Origin: a virus
DNA: 28,560 nt
IMG/VR virus record: IMGVR_UViG_3300038825_000967
Coordinates: 1 to 28,560 of that record
Strand: one strand, 5' to 3'
The notes beneath the pieces were generated by a model, which was not told the origin of the DNA, made no database searches, and was given only the letters and a program-made list of their open reading frames with translations. A program made the translations under genes and the position numbers. Below are positions 22,583-28,559 of this stretch, one piece after another (the first letter of the stretch is position 1; each line of letters starts with the position of its first letter).

Positions 22583-23434
22583 TTATGTCGCTTTACAAAA
22601 ACAATCTGTTTCTATATCCATATCTAAATCATTAAATAAAGAAGCCTGTTGTTTATTTATATCGTGCTTATCTTTTACAACTTTAAAAGGTTGTTTTGAT
22701 AATTCTATTAATTGTTCTATACTAAAATTGTTTCTTAAATCAAATCTTGGTAGTTTTTCAGAACTATACTTATTTTCCATATCTAACCACCATTTAGCTA
22801 TACTAGGGTTTTCTTTTATTAATGTAAGCCTTTTTCTTAATGATTTTTTAAAACACAAATCACAATTACCCTCATAATCTTTTAAATCTAAATCAAAACA
22901 TTGTTTATCCCACCAATTACGAATAAAACTACTATCTACTTTTATATCATCACACAAAGGGTATATAATATTTTGTTGTTTAGCAGTATTACTTTTTCTG
23001 TGTCTTTCATCATATCTTATACCCATAGCAGTAATAACTTCTTTATAACCTAAATTTTTTACATATTTATTAATAGGTGTTTGTTTTAATTCTCTTGTGC
23101 AATTACTAGCAAAAACAGTTGGTATAGGATACGCTTTTAACATTTCTTCAAATGGTTCACCATTTCTATTTGCAGTTTTAAAATCTACAACTTTAAAATC
23201 TGTTCCTTTACCTTTTTCTAAATTTATTTTAGCCTCCAACCATACTACGCTTAAATTCCATTCTTTATCGCACCTATCTATAAATTGTAAAGTTTCTTCT
23301 TTTTCTTTTCCTGTGTTAGCAAATACAAATAATTTATCATAATCTTTATACTTATCATAATTATTAAGAAACTGCCCCATAAAAGCAGAGGTTCTACCAC
23401 CACTAAAAGTACAAACTAATAATTTATCTTTCAT
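22583..23434 (-). CDS. PP-loop ATPase, PAPS reductase-like
   Basis: A 283-residue member of the adenine nucleotide alpha-hydrolase fold. The PP-loop SGGRTSAFM is at 11-19, followed by VFANTGKEKEETLQFIDRC (37-55) and a downstream GIRYDERHR (138-146). Cysteines at 112 (NCTRELKQTP), 191/194 (NCDLCFKKSLRKR) and 278/280 (DCFCK) could hold zinc or an iron-sulfur cluster. True PAPS reductases reduce sulfate for cysteine; phage forms more likely adenylate another substrate, for example in nucleic-acid modification. DndC (DNA phosphorothioation) and IbrA are relatives of this type. A ParB-like protein is encoded nearby, as in the IbrA/IbrB pair. The substrate cannot be read from the sequence. Confidence 0.82.
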   Translation of the reverse strand: MKDKLLVCTFSGGRTSAFMGQFLNNYDKYKDYDKLFVFANTGKEKEETLQFIDRCDKEWNLSVVWLEAKINLEKGKGTDFKVVDFKTANRNGEPFEEMLKAYPIPTVFASNCTRELKQTPINKYVKNLGYKEVITAMGIRYDERHRKSNTAKQQNIIYPLCDDIKVDSSFIRNWWDKQCFDLDLKDYEGNCDLCFKKSLRKRLTLIKENPSIAKWWLDMENKYSSEKLPRFDLRNNFSIEQLIELSKQPFKVVKDKHDINKQQASLFNDLDMDIETDCFCKAT

Positions 23435-23564
23435 TTGTAATAAATATGTTAATTTGAAATATTAATAAGTAAATATGTATCTCCCAATACGTTCTTATTT
23501 CGTCAGGTGCAAAGTGTCTTACCCCTAACATTAAACCATTCCTTATTAAAGTAATAAACATCAT
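23424..23564 (-). CDS. Small conserved phage protein (46 aa)
   Basis: A short gene from ATG 23564 to TAA at 23426-23424. It begins MMFITLIRNGLMLGVRHFAP and continues DEIRTYWEIHIYLLIFQINI with a short polar end. It overlaps the stop of the replication-protein gene as ATGA and the start of the PP-loop gene by 11 bp. The G-L-M-(L/F)-G-(V/F)-R ... E-I-(H/N)-(I/L)-Y pattern is one I recall from tiny ORFs in flavobacterial phages. It is hydrophobic with aromatic strands and perhaps membrane-associated. Function is unknown. Confidence 0.72.
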   Translation of the reverse strand: MMFITLIRNGLMLGVRHFAPDEIRTYWEIHIYLLIFQINIFITNER

Positions 23565-24349
23565 AACCGTTTTCTGTACCTAATATACCCCGCCGACGTC
23601 TCTATCCTTTCGTATCCGCAATTTTTAACGAGATGATTATAAAATTTGTTTACTTGTGCTTGGTCGTCTTTAATTCTGTTTAAGTATGCACTATCTAAAA
23701 AGTCAGGCATATTATTTGCACTACTTCCTCTACTAAAATTTTTTTGGTTTCTACACCACCTTTTATATCTTAAACTTGTGTTCCAAGTTTTTTCTAACAT
23801 CCACCTCTCTTTACCTACATTATTTTCCTCTCGCCAGTAATCTACAAAATCTTCAATATAATCTTTAGGTTCTAATTCTTTTAAATCATTTAAAAACTTT
23901 TCTTTGCGTGTATATACTTTCTTATTTTTAATTCTTATTTCTTTATTATTATTAATAGAGCTTGAATTTTTTAATATCTTGTTATTAAAATTTTTACAAT
24001 CTAGTTCTTCAGTTTTTTCAATTCTAGTATTTAAAAAATTTAATATCTGGGAATGATCTATCTTAAAATGCTTTTTAGCTGGCACACCCTTTAGCACTAC
24101 CTGAATTATGCCCCACTTTTCAAGCACAGATAATGCTTGTTTGATTTGATAGTAAGAAAGGGTGGTGCTACAACTAATATCATTTGTTACATTAAAAAAA
24201 TAGCCCCCATTATTTTGAGAGCTATCTTTAAAGTATTCTTCTTTTTGTATAAGATCAGAAAGAACCAAACTAGCATCTACGCCTAAATTAACGAGAAGAC
24301 ATTTATTTAAAATTAAAAAAGGAGTAGAAGCTAGTATTGATTTTTTCAT
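23561..24349 (-). CDS. Replication initiator-like protein (winged helix plus DnaD-like tail)
   Basis: A 262-residue protein. The N-terminal ~110 residues (VDASLVLSDLIQKEEYFK, GGYFFNVTNDISCSTTLSYY, QIKQALSVLEKWGIIQVVLK) form a winged-helix domain seen in phage replication proteins that read origin DNA. An Asn/Lys/Ser-rich linker follows, then a helical part (FVDYWREENNVGKERWMLEK, TWNTSLRYKRWCRNQKNF) that commonly ends such proteins and may contact helicase or loader. No helicase or primase is encoded, so the host replisome is probably recruited. It lies downstream of the SSB-like gene. The origin may lie in or near this gene or in the AT-rich gaps beside it. Confidence 0.75.
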   Translation of the reverse strand: MKKSILASTPFLILNKCLLVNLGVDASLVLSDLIQKEEYFKDSSQNNGGYFFNVTNDISCSTTLSYYQIKQALSVLEKWGIIQVVLKGVPAKKHFKIDHSQILNFLNTRIEKTEELDCKNFNNKILKNSSSINNNKEIRIKNKKVYTRKEKFLNDLKELEPKDYIEDFVDYWREENNVGKERWMLEKTWNTSLRYKRWCRNQKNFSRGSSANNMPDFLDSAYLNRIKDDQAQVNKFYNHLVKNCGYERIETSAGYIRYRKRL

Positions 24350-24404
24350 TTGCCTAAAATTATATAAAATTATTTTACATTTTATAAAATCTAATTATTA
24401 GTTA

Positions 24405-24422
24405 TTAACATACAATAGTTAA
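24405..24422. promoter_or_regulatory. Imperfect palindrome upstream of the replication gene
   Basis: TTAAC at 24405-24409 and GTTAA at 24418-24422 form an inverted repeat; TTAACATA is shared with the palindrome at 25111-25129. It lies in the 69-bp AT-rich gap before the replication gene and could be an operator or part of an origin. The evidence is weak because the region is so AT-rich. Confidence 0.25.
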
Positions 24423-24826
24423 AAAGGCATTTCAACTGACTTCTTGTCTTTTAGAAATTCGTCATATTTTAAAGTATATTCTTCTATTTCATTTACACTA
24501 ATAACACCTCCTGAAGCTAAATCAACAGCACCTTTAAAAGCTACACTAAATCTAATTTCTGCATTAGTATCAGTTTTAGTATTTGAATAACTAGGAGCTG
24601 AAGTATTGTTATTAAACTTTGATTCACCTTTAAAAACGATTTTAACAGTAGATTTAGGGCTTATTGTATATTCTACCTCATCCCCTACGCTTTCATAAGT
24701 TTTATCTTTCTTTTTATACATTTTACCAATATCTCCATTTTCAAAGACAATAGTAAATATATACATATCATTAAACTTTTCTGATTGTAAATTTAGTTCT
24801 GTAATTTTTGATTTTTTAATTTCCAT
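24419..24826 (-). CDS. SSB-like / OB-fold DNA-binding protein
   Basis: A 135-residue protein. The N-terminal half alternates strands and turns as in an OB fold (MYIFTIVFENGDIGKMYKKK, GDEVEYTISPKSTVKIVFKG). The middle is a Ser/Asn/Thr-rich linker (SKFNNNTSAPSYSNTKTDTN), and the protein ends VEMPF, like the hydrophobic-Pro-Phe tip by which bacterial SSB binds partner enzymes. In Bacteroidetes phages, similar proteins lie beside replication genes. It follows the HTH regulator gene by 4 bp and precedes the replication protein. I did not find an intact classical SSB signature, so this is a likely rather than firm call. Confidence 0.6.
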   Translation of the reverse strand: MEIKKSKITELNLQSEKFNDMYIFTIVFENGDIGKMYKKKDKTYESVGDEVEYTISPKSTVKIVFKGESKFNNNTSAPSYSNTKTDTNAEIRFSVAFKGAVDLASGGVISVNEIEEYTLKYDEFLKDKKSVEMPF

Positions 24827-24830
24827 TTTT

Positions 24831-25055
24831 TTAGTATTTAATTAATAATTCGTTAATATCAAGTTTGACTATTTCACAAAGTAATAAAAGCTCACTTACT
24901 TTAAATGAAAAAGGACTATCTAATTTCGCCAACATTGTGGGATAAGACAACCCTAGTTCTTTTGCTAAATGATTTTTTCTTACTTTGTTTTTCATCATTT
25001 CTAGGATCAATGTATCTCTAACATCTTCCTGGTTTTTAAATTGTGTAAATCTCAT
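24831..25055 (-). CDS. Small HTH transcription regulator (Cro/CI-like)
   Basis: A 74-residue protein from ATG 25055; a TTG at 25061 would add MFM and is less likely. The helix-turn-helix is at KVRKNHLAKELGLSYPTMLA, with a following helix (KVSELLLLCEIVKLDINELL) as in small lambda-type regulators. It is the first gene of the leftward programme and is divergent from the rightward small-gene operon. The 120-bp divergent gap contains a 19-bp palindrome (25111-25129) as a likely binding site. Without an integrase, it probably acts as an early switch rather than a lysogeny repressor. Confidence 0.8.
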   Translation of the reverse strand: MRFTQFKNQEDVRDTLILEMMKNKVRKNHLAKELGLSYPTMLAKLDSPFSFKVSELLLLCEIVKLDINELLIKY

Positions 25056-25110
25056 AAACAATAAATTTTATGCAAGATAATAAAAATAACTTTATAAAAA
25101 TAAAAAGATA

Positions 25111-25129
25111 TTAACATAGCTATTGTTAA
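25111..25129. promoter_or_regulatory. Candidate operator palindrome in the divergent control region
   Basis: TTAACA (25111-25116) and TGTTAA (25124-25129) face each other across TAGCTAT, giving a near-perfect 19-bp inverted repeat. It lies midway between the leftward HTH gene and the rightward operon promoter. A weak leftward -7-like box (TATCTTTT, minus strand 25110-25103) lies beside it, which suits autoregulation. Confidence 0.45.
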
Positions 25130-25147
25130 TAAAGTATTAATTATTTA

Positions 25148-25180
25148 TTTGTTTTGTTAAATTTATTTTACATATATTTG
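25148..25180 (+). promoter_or_regulatory. Bacteroidetes-type promoter of the rightward operon
   Basis: TATATTTG (25173-25180) is a perfect TAnnTTTG -7 box, with TTTG at 25148-25151 upstream at 21-bp spacing. The first ATG comes four bases after the box, so a nearly leaderless message is expected if that ATG is used. Confidence 0.65.
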
Positions 25181-25184
25181 TTGT

Positions 25185-25334
25185 ATGAAAACAAAAAACA
25201 AAATAATGTCAGAGCAAACTTTTCCTGAATGGGAAAAGAACATAAACAATATTCTTGATAGGATTGACAAGATTTCTAACAATGAATATTTTAAAAGAGA
25301 ATCAATTAAAGTAGAATATAAAAAAAACAAGTAA
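25185..25334 (+). CDS. Small charged protein heading the rightward operon (49 aa)
   Basis: Reads MKTKNKIMSEQTFPEWEKNI then NNILDRIDKISNNEYFKRES and a short basic end (TAA at 25332-25334). An internal ATG at 25206 (MSEQTFPEW..., 42 residues) is an alternative start and may be preferred if transcription begins close to 25185. It is helical with heptad-like hydrophobics (INNILDRIDKI), and its stop overlaps the next start as TAATG. Function is unknown; as the first gene behind a strong host-type promoter it is probably made very early. Confidence 0.6.
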   Translation: MKTKNKIMSEQTFPEWEKNINNILDRIDKISNNEYFKRESIKVEYKKNK

Positions 25335-25411
25335 TGGAATTAATAATATTTTTAACATTTGCACTTATAGTAAAAGTAGGAGAATACGCTAACAAAAAAG
25401 GATATAGATAA
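25334..25411 (+). CDS. Tiny membrane protein (25 aa)
   Basis: Reads MELIIFLTFALIVKVGEYAN then KKGYR. Residues 2-15 are a hydrophobic helix followed by a basic tail, as in single-pass small membrane proteins. Both ends are TAATG couplings (25332-25336 and 25409-25413), which is strong support for so short a gene. Function is unknown. Confidence 0.55.
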   Translation: MELIIFLTFALIVKVGEYANKKGYR

Positions 25412-25620
25412 TGGAAATAATAATAAATAATAAAAAGGTTAATTTAGATACTATAAAAGTAGACGGTATATACTCTTGGGATTATCCTGAATATTGTGAC
25501 GCTTATGTCTGTTTTGCTAAATTTTTAGACGGATCAGCATTAAATCGTAATGAATTAGAACAAATAACAGACAATTACCCTGAATTAGTAAATGATTTAG
25601 CACATCAAATAAATAATTAA
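25411..25620 (+). CDS. Small acidic phage protein (69 aa)
   Basis: A 69-residue protein with the pattern DGIYSWDYPEYCDAYVCFAK then FLDGSALNRNELEQITDNYP. I recall related short phage and bacterial proteins with D-Y-P-(D/E)-(Y/F)-x-D-A-Y ... (D)G..L...ELE, of unknown role. It is acidic and soluble, with a strand pair then helix. It is coupled to the tiny membrane gene by TAATG. Confidence 0.65.
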   Translation: MEIIINNKKVNLDTIKVDGIYSWDYPEYCDAYVCFAKFLDGSALNRNELEQITDNYPELVNDLAHQINN

Positions 25621-25623
25621 ACT

Positions 25624-25827
25624 ATGAACATAAATATAAACGCTGATACCTTAGCAATAGCATTAGCACATAATAAAGTAGAAAAAAAGTATTCTGACTT
25701 AAACATAGAATATACTATAAACAACTATGATGAATTTAGAAGTTTTAAGTATACTAATGAAGCACAAAAAGATTTTGACAAATACTACAAATATTTTTAT
25801 AACATAATAATAGAAAATAAAAAATGA
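25624..25827 (+). CDS. Unknown small protein (67 aa)
   Basis: A 67-residue protein (MNININADTLAIALAHNKVE ...), rich in Asn, Tyr and Lys, with a C-terminal amphipathic helix (KDFDKYYKYFYNIIIENKK). No motif is recognised. It starts 3 bp after the previous gene and ends in an ATGA overlap with the next, so it belongs to the same transcript. Confidence 0.55.
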   Translation: MNININADTLAIALAHNKVEKKYSDLNIEYTINNYDEFRSFKYTNEAQKDFDKYYKYFYNIIIENKK

Positions 25828-26096
25828 ATCAAAAAGAACAATTAATAAATTATCTCCACGAACACTTTAGTATAACAACTTTAGAGTGTATGCAAAAACT
25901 AATGATACTAGACCTACAAGGAATTATAAGAGATCTAAAAGGTGATGGACATAGAATAGAATCTTTTTATATTAGTAGAAAAAATATGTATGGAGATGTT
26001 AAGAAATTTAAAAGATATTATTTAATTCAAAACCCATACGACTATGTACAATTTGAAAGAGAAAGAGAAGTTTTAAAAGGTATTGTTTTAGAGTAG
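25824..26096 (+). CDS. Small helix-turn-helix / winged-helix protein
   Basis: A 90-residue protein. Residues 1-45 (QLINYLHEHFSITTLECMQK, LMILDLQGIIRDLKGDGHRI) fit the short winged-helix pattern seen in phage early proteins: a helix, 'SITTLE', a recognition helix, and then the wing (YISRKNMYGDVKKFKRYYLI). DNA binding is likely, perhaps to oppose or time the leftward HTH regulator. It is the last gene of the rightward operon; a hairpin begins at its stop codon. Confidence 0.7.
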   Translation: MNQKEQLINYLHEHFSITTLECMQKLMILDLQGIIRDLKGDGHRIESFYISRKNMYGDVKKFKRYYLIQNPYDYVQFEREREVLKGIVLE

Positions 26097-26119
26097 TTTT
26101 TTTCATTACTGTACTACTC
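26091..26119 (+). terminator. Hairpin at the end of the rightward operon
   Basis: GAGTAGT (26091-26097) pairs with ACTACTC (26113-26119) across a T-rich 15-base loop, and includes the stop codon of the last rightward gene. It lacks a T run after the stem, so it may be a weak terminator or an RNA-protecting stem in front of the stronger hairpin that follows. Confidence 0.45.
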
Positions 26120-26121
26120 GG

Positions 26122-26179
26122 AATAAGGGTAATTATATTAGTAGGGATAACATTCTAATATTTTTGCCCTTATTTTTTT
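26122..26179 (+). terminator. Main terminator of the rightward operon
   Basis: AATAAGGG (26122-26129) pairs with CCCTTATT (26167-26174), and inside it ATATTAG (26135-26141) pairs with CTAATAT (26155-26161). The stem is followed by a T run (26173-26179). It touches the end of the convergent metallophosphoesterase gene. On the minus strand no T run follows, so leftward transcripts may not stop here. Confidence 0.75.
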
Positions 26180-26951
26180 ATAGTTCCATTAGAAGATTTA
26201 TAGGTAACTTACCATTGTTTAAAACAACAGCACAACCAATAGCTTGTTTTTTAAAATTTTTAGCATAGGCTGCTGCATAGCTTTTATTGTTTATACCTAC
26301 CCCTGTTTGACAAGCAAAAACTCTAAATTTTTTTCCAACTAACCATCTTACATACGCTTCTGTATGAGTATGACCACAAACGCTTGACATCATATTATTT
26401 TTTGCTTTTGTAAAAGCCTGTCCTCCCTCCCCGTGTTCATACAATACATTGTCATATATAACACTTTCTACCCAATTCCAATCAGGAGTTCCTAAAACGT
26501 CATTATAACTTTTAATCCAAGCACTTGGTATTCCTCCTGTCATACTTTTACGGGCAGCCATTCTATCGTGATTTCCAATACAAACATCTATACCATTTGG
26601 TACTGTTTTATTGTTGAATGCATTATACCATCTACTAATTCTTTTTATAGCTAATTTTAATTCGTTACCAGCAGACAAACCATCAGGATCAGGTTCGTGA
26701 TAACTAAACCCGTGCGAATCAATACAATCTCCTATGAATATTACTTGATTGCAATTATATTTATGATATTGATCTATACAAAAATCTAAATACTTGTCAA
26801 GACAAAAAGGTTCGTGTAAATCTCCTATTACTAAAATATTTCTTTTAGTATTGTTTCTTTTGTCTTTTATTAAATCGTGTTCTGCTTTAGTTAGCCTAAG
26901 TCTATAATCTTTTTTAATTTTTTTTGAGTTTTTCCACACTTCTACCACCAA
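26178..26951 (-). CDS. Calcineurin-like metallophosphoesterase
   Basis: A 257-residue enzyme with the full metal-binding set: GDLH (43-46), GDCID (74-78), GNHD (126-129), a His at EHGEGG (173) and GHTHTE (193-198). The fold uses two metal ions and hydrolyses phosphomono- or diesters; the substrate is unknown. The N-terminal ~38 residues (WKNSKKIKKDYRLRLTKAEH ...) are basic and lie partly over the holin gene (38-bp overlap); there is no later Met before the catalytic core, so this start is likely. It is the last gene of the leftward programme, downstream of holin and endolysin. DNA/RNA or nucleotide turnover is as likely as a cell-wall role. Confidence 0.88.
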   Translation of the reverse strand: MVVEVWKNSKKIKKDYRLRLTKAEHDLIKDKRNNTKRNILVIGDLHEPFCLDKYLDFCIDQYHKYNCNQVIFIGDCIDSHGFSYHEPDPDGLSAGNELKLAIKRISRWYNAFNNKTVPNGIDVCIGNHDRMAARKSMTGGIPSAWIKSYNDVLGTPDWNWVESVIYDNVLYEHGEGGQAFTKAKNNMMSSVCGHTHTEAYVRWLVGKKFRVFACQTGVGINNKSYAAAYAKNFKKQAIGCAVVLNNGKLPINLLMEL

Positions 26952-27300
26952 AGTATGCTCCTATCACCGTTATTAATGTAAGTTGTAGTAAGTCTGTCCA
27001 TTTATCTGCTACATCAAAAGCTATAGAACCGCTATCTATAAATACAAGTAGCATAGTACAAACTATAAGGAATATTAAAACAAGTGGTCTTACTGATCGT
27101 GTTAGTATATTACCATTTGCGTCTGCTTCCCAACGTGCAGTAATATTTTTTTCTAACTCTATTTTATAAGAGTTCATTATTTCTTTTAGCTTTGCTTTAG
27201 CATTTAGCTTTTCTTCTTTGCTTGTTATGACATTATCTAAAATCTCACCAACACCGTCTATAACCTTTTCAGTTCCTAATATGTTTTTAAATATCCCCAT
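26914..27300 (-). CDS. Holin of the 3-TM (gene-transfer-release) type
   Basis: A 128-residue membrane protein from ATG 27300 (MGIFKNILGTEKVID...); an ATG at 27312 would add four residues. A helical N-terminal part (SKEEKLNAKAKLKEIMNSYK) precedes the family signature R-W-E-A-D ... L-T-R-S-V-R-P (ARWEADANGNILTRSVRPLV), then two to three membrane helices (LVLIFLIVCTMLLVFI; LLQLTLITVIGAYFGGRS) and a KKN tail. It would form the inner-membrane lesion that starts lysis. It overlaps the endolysin stop by 14 bp and the metallophosphoesterase gene by 38 bp. Confidence 0.85.
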   Translation of the reverse strand: MGIFKNILGTEKVIDGVGEILDNVITSKEEKLNAKAKLKEIMNSYKIELEKNITARWEADANGNILTRSVRPLVLIFLIVCTMLLVFIDSGSIAFDVADKWTDLLQLTLITVIGAYFGGRSVEKLKKN

Positions 27301-27904
27301 AAATATCTTCACTATTAATTAATGTATAAGTAAACTTGTTACCCCAAATTGCCTCAGCTTTATAACAAGCAAATATAAATTCTTCCCAATCGTCATTACT
27401 TGCTATTACTTGACAACCTGCCGACCATTTATCTACTTGTGTAGATTTCTTTCCTTTTCTGGCTGTAGCTCTATGTATGTTTATACCAAAATAACCTGTC
27501 TGTGTATTGTTATCATCTAAATCATAACAAGCGTCTTTGTTGTTATCTCTATATACCGTAACCTCTCCCTCTCTTTGACATAAAGCGTCATAGTTTCCTC
27601 TATGTTTATCTATTCTATATGCTTTGTATTGTCCTGGTTTCATACAAGCCACACCCTCTTTTCTCATTATTTCAACTTGTGTCCAATGTCTGCCTGGATC
27701 AGTAGTAGCGTCAAAACTATAGAATTGCCATTCTCCGTTTACTTTATAAGATAGTGTAATTTTATCGTCAAACTTATTTGTAACCTCATCACCTGTAGCG
27801 CTGTTCCTAACGCCCACAATGTTTAAATTATAATCGCCTTTATCAAACCAATTATACCCTTTGTCTTTTACTGTTTCTTCAATAAGTTCTCTAGTTAATT
27901 TCAT
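27287..27904 (-). CDS. L,D-transpeptidase-like (YkuD-type) endolysin
   Basis: A 205-residue protein without a signal peptide. The C-terminal part has the catalytic pattern of the YkuD fold: His144 (GINIHRAT) and Cys164 within WSAGCQV (160-166), spaced as in H...S-x-G-C. The N-terminal half (YNLNIVGVRNSATGDEVTNK, FDATTDPGRHW) is a beta-rich lead typical of phage forms. The role is inferred as cleavage or re-joining of peptidoglycan cross-links at lysis, delivered through the holin gene product encoded next. The start overlaps the thioredoxin-like stop as TAATG. Confidence 0.8.
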   Translation of the reverse strand: MKLTRELIEETVKDKGYNWFDKGDYNLNIVGVRNSATGDEVTNKFDDKITLSYKVNGEWQFYSFDATTDPGRHWTQVEIMRKEGVACMKPGQYKAYRIDKHRGNYDALCQREGEVTVYRDNNKDACYDLDDNNTQTGYFGINIHRATARKGKKSTQVDKWSAGCQVIASNDDWEEFIFACYKAEAIWGNKFTYTLINSEDIYGDI

Positions 27905-28284
27905 TATTCAAATTTACTTATAATTATACTATCTATTTTTTCCTGTACTTGTTTCTTGTTAACATTTAGTTGAAAAAGTAAGTTACCTGTAAATCGGCAT
28001 ACTTCTTGTGAATTGTTAATAACTACTAATGTTGGTAGAACTTCTATGTTATATTTTTCTTGTAGTGCTGTACAAATTCCAATATCTGCTTTAACAGTAT
28101 TACAATCTTCTAGGTCTTTTAAAAAACTACAAGAGTTTTTATCGTTCCATTTCGCCCAAAATTCTATTACTAATATGCCATTAGTTTTAAGGTATTTATT
28201 TAAAGCTCCCTCACTTGTTATAGTATTTTGGCTTATGGCAACTTGCCCTACCAACAATAGTAGTATGTATTTTAGAAATCTCAT
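27904..28284 (-). CDS. Exported thioredoxin-fold protein with degenerate active site
   Basis: A 126-residue protein. Residues 1-19 (MRFLKYILLLLVGQVAISQ) are a signal peptide. The rest keeps the thioredoxin plan: strand ILVIEFWAKW (37-46), the loop where WCxxC should be (WNDKNSC, 46-52, with only one Cys), the acidic strand KADIGIC and EKYNIEVLPTLVVI with the cis-Pro at 84. Because CxxC is lost it cannot do normal dithiol exchange, so a chaperone, binding or monothiol role in the periplasm is more likely. Similar proteins beside lysis genes are familiar to me from flavobacterial phages. It is coupled to both neighbours. Confidence 0.78.
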   Translation of the reverse strand: MRFLKYILLLLVGQVAISQNTITSEGALNKYLKTNGILVIEFWAKWNDKNSCSFLKDLEDCNTVKADIGICTALQEKYNIEVLPTLVVINNSQEVCRFTGNLLFQLNVNKKQVQEKIDSIIISKFE

Positions 28285-28556
28285 TTTAATTCGTAAACCC
28301 TCTCCTCTATCTTCTCTACTTGGTTTTCTATTTTATTTAGTTTGTCTGCATTTGACATTACTGTTTTGCTAATTAGTTCTAGTTTTAAATCTAATTCAGA
28401 CCTGCTTATTTCTGATTGTGGTAGCCTTTTAGCTTCCTCAATTTCATTTGACAAGACCGCATATTGACCAACAAAACTACTTGTAACTAAAATTATAGCT
28501 ATAATACTTTTTAGAGATAGAGTAAATTTACTTGATTCTGAAACTTCTGTAGCCAT
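28281..28556 (-). CDS. Membrane-anchored coiled-coil protein of the lysis cassette
   Basis: A 91-residue protein: a short polar start (MATEVSESSKFTLSLK), one membrane helix (~17-35, SIIAIILVTSSFVGQYAVL), then a long charged coiled coil to the end (VMSNADKLNKIENQVEKIEE). The layout resembles inner-membrane spanins such as Rz, which bridge to the outer membrane in lysis of Gram-negative hosts, but no outer-membrane partner lipoprotein is evident. Its 5' part is repeated at 1..95. The stop overlaps the thioredoxin-like start. Confidence 0.75.
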   Translation of the reverse strand: MATEVSESSKFTLSLKSIIAIILVTSSFVGQYAVLSNEIEEAKRLPQSEISRSELDLKLELISKTVMSNADKLNKIENQVEKIEERVYELK

Positions 28557-28559
28557 TAT
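28462..28559. repeat. Right copy of terminal direct repeat
   Basis: Identical to positions 1-98. The window's last base (28560, C) differs from the matching base 99 (T). On the minus strand that difference would change the last codon of the 62-residue gene from AAA (Lys) to AGA (Arg). Confidence 0.95.

Noticed and set aside
25056-25061. TTG start for the HTH regulator
   Set aside because: An ATG two codons later gives the same domain with a normal start codon.
28013-28372. 119-codon open frame on the plus strand
   Set aside because: It lies wholly antisense to the thioredoxin-like and coiled-coil genes, which have clear domains and couplings; it has no promoter, and its hydrophobic look follows from the complementary strand.
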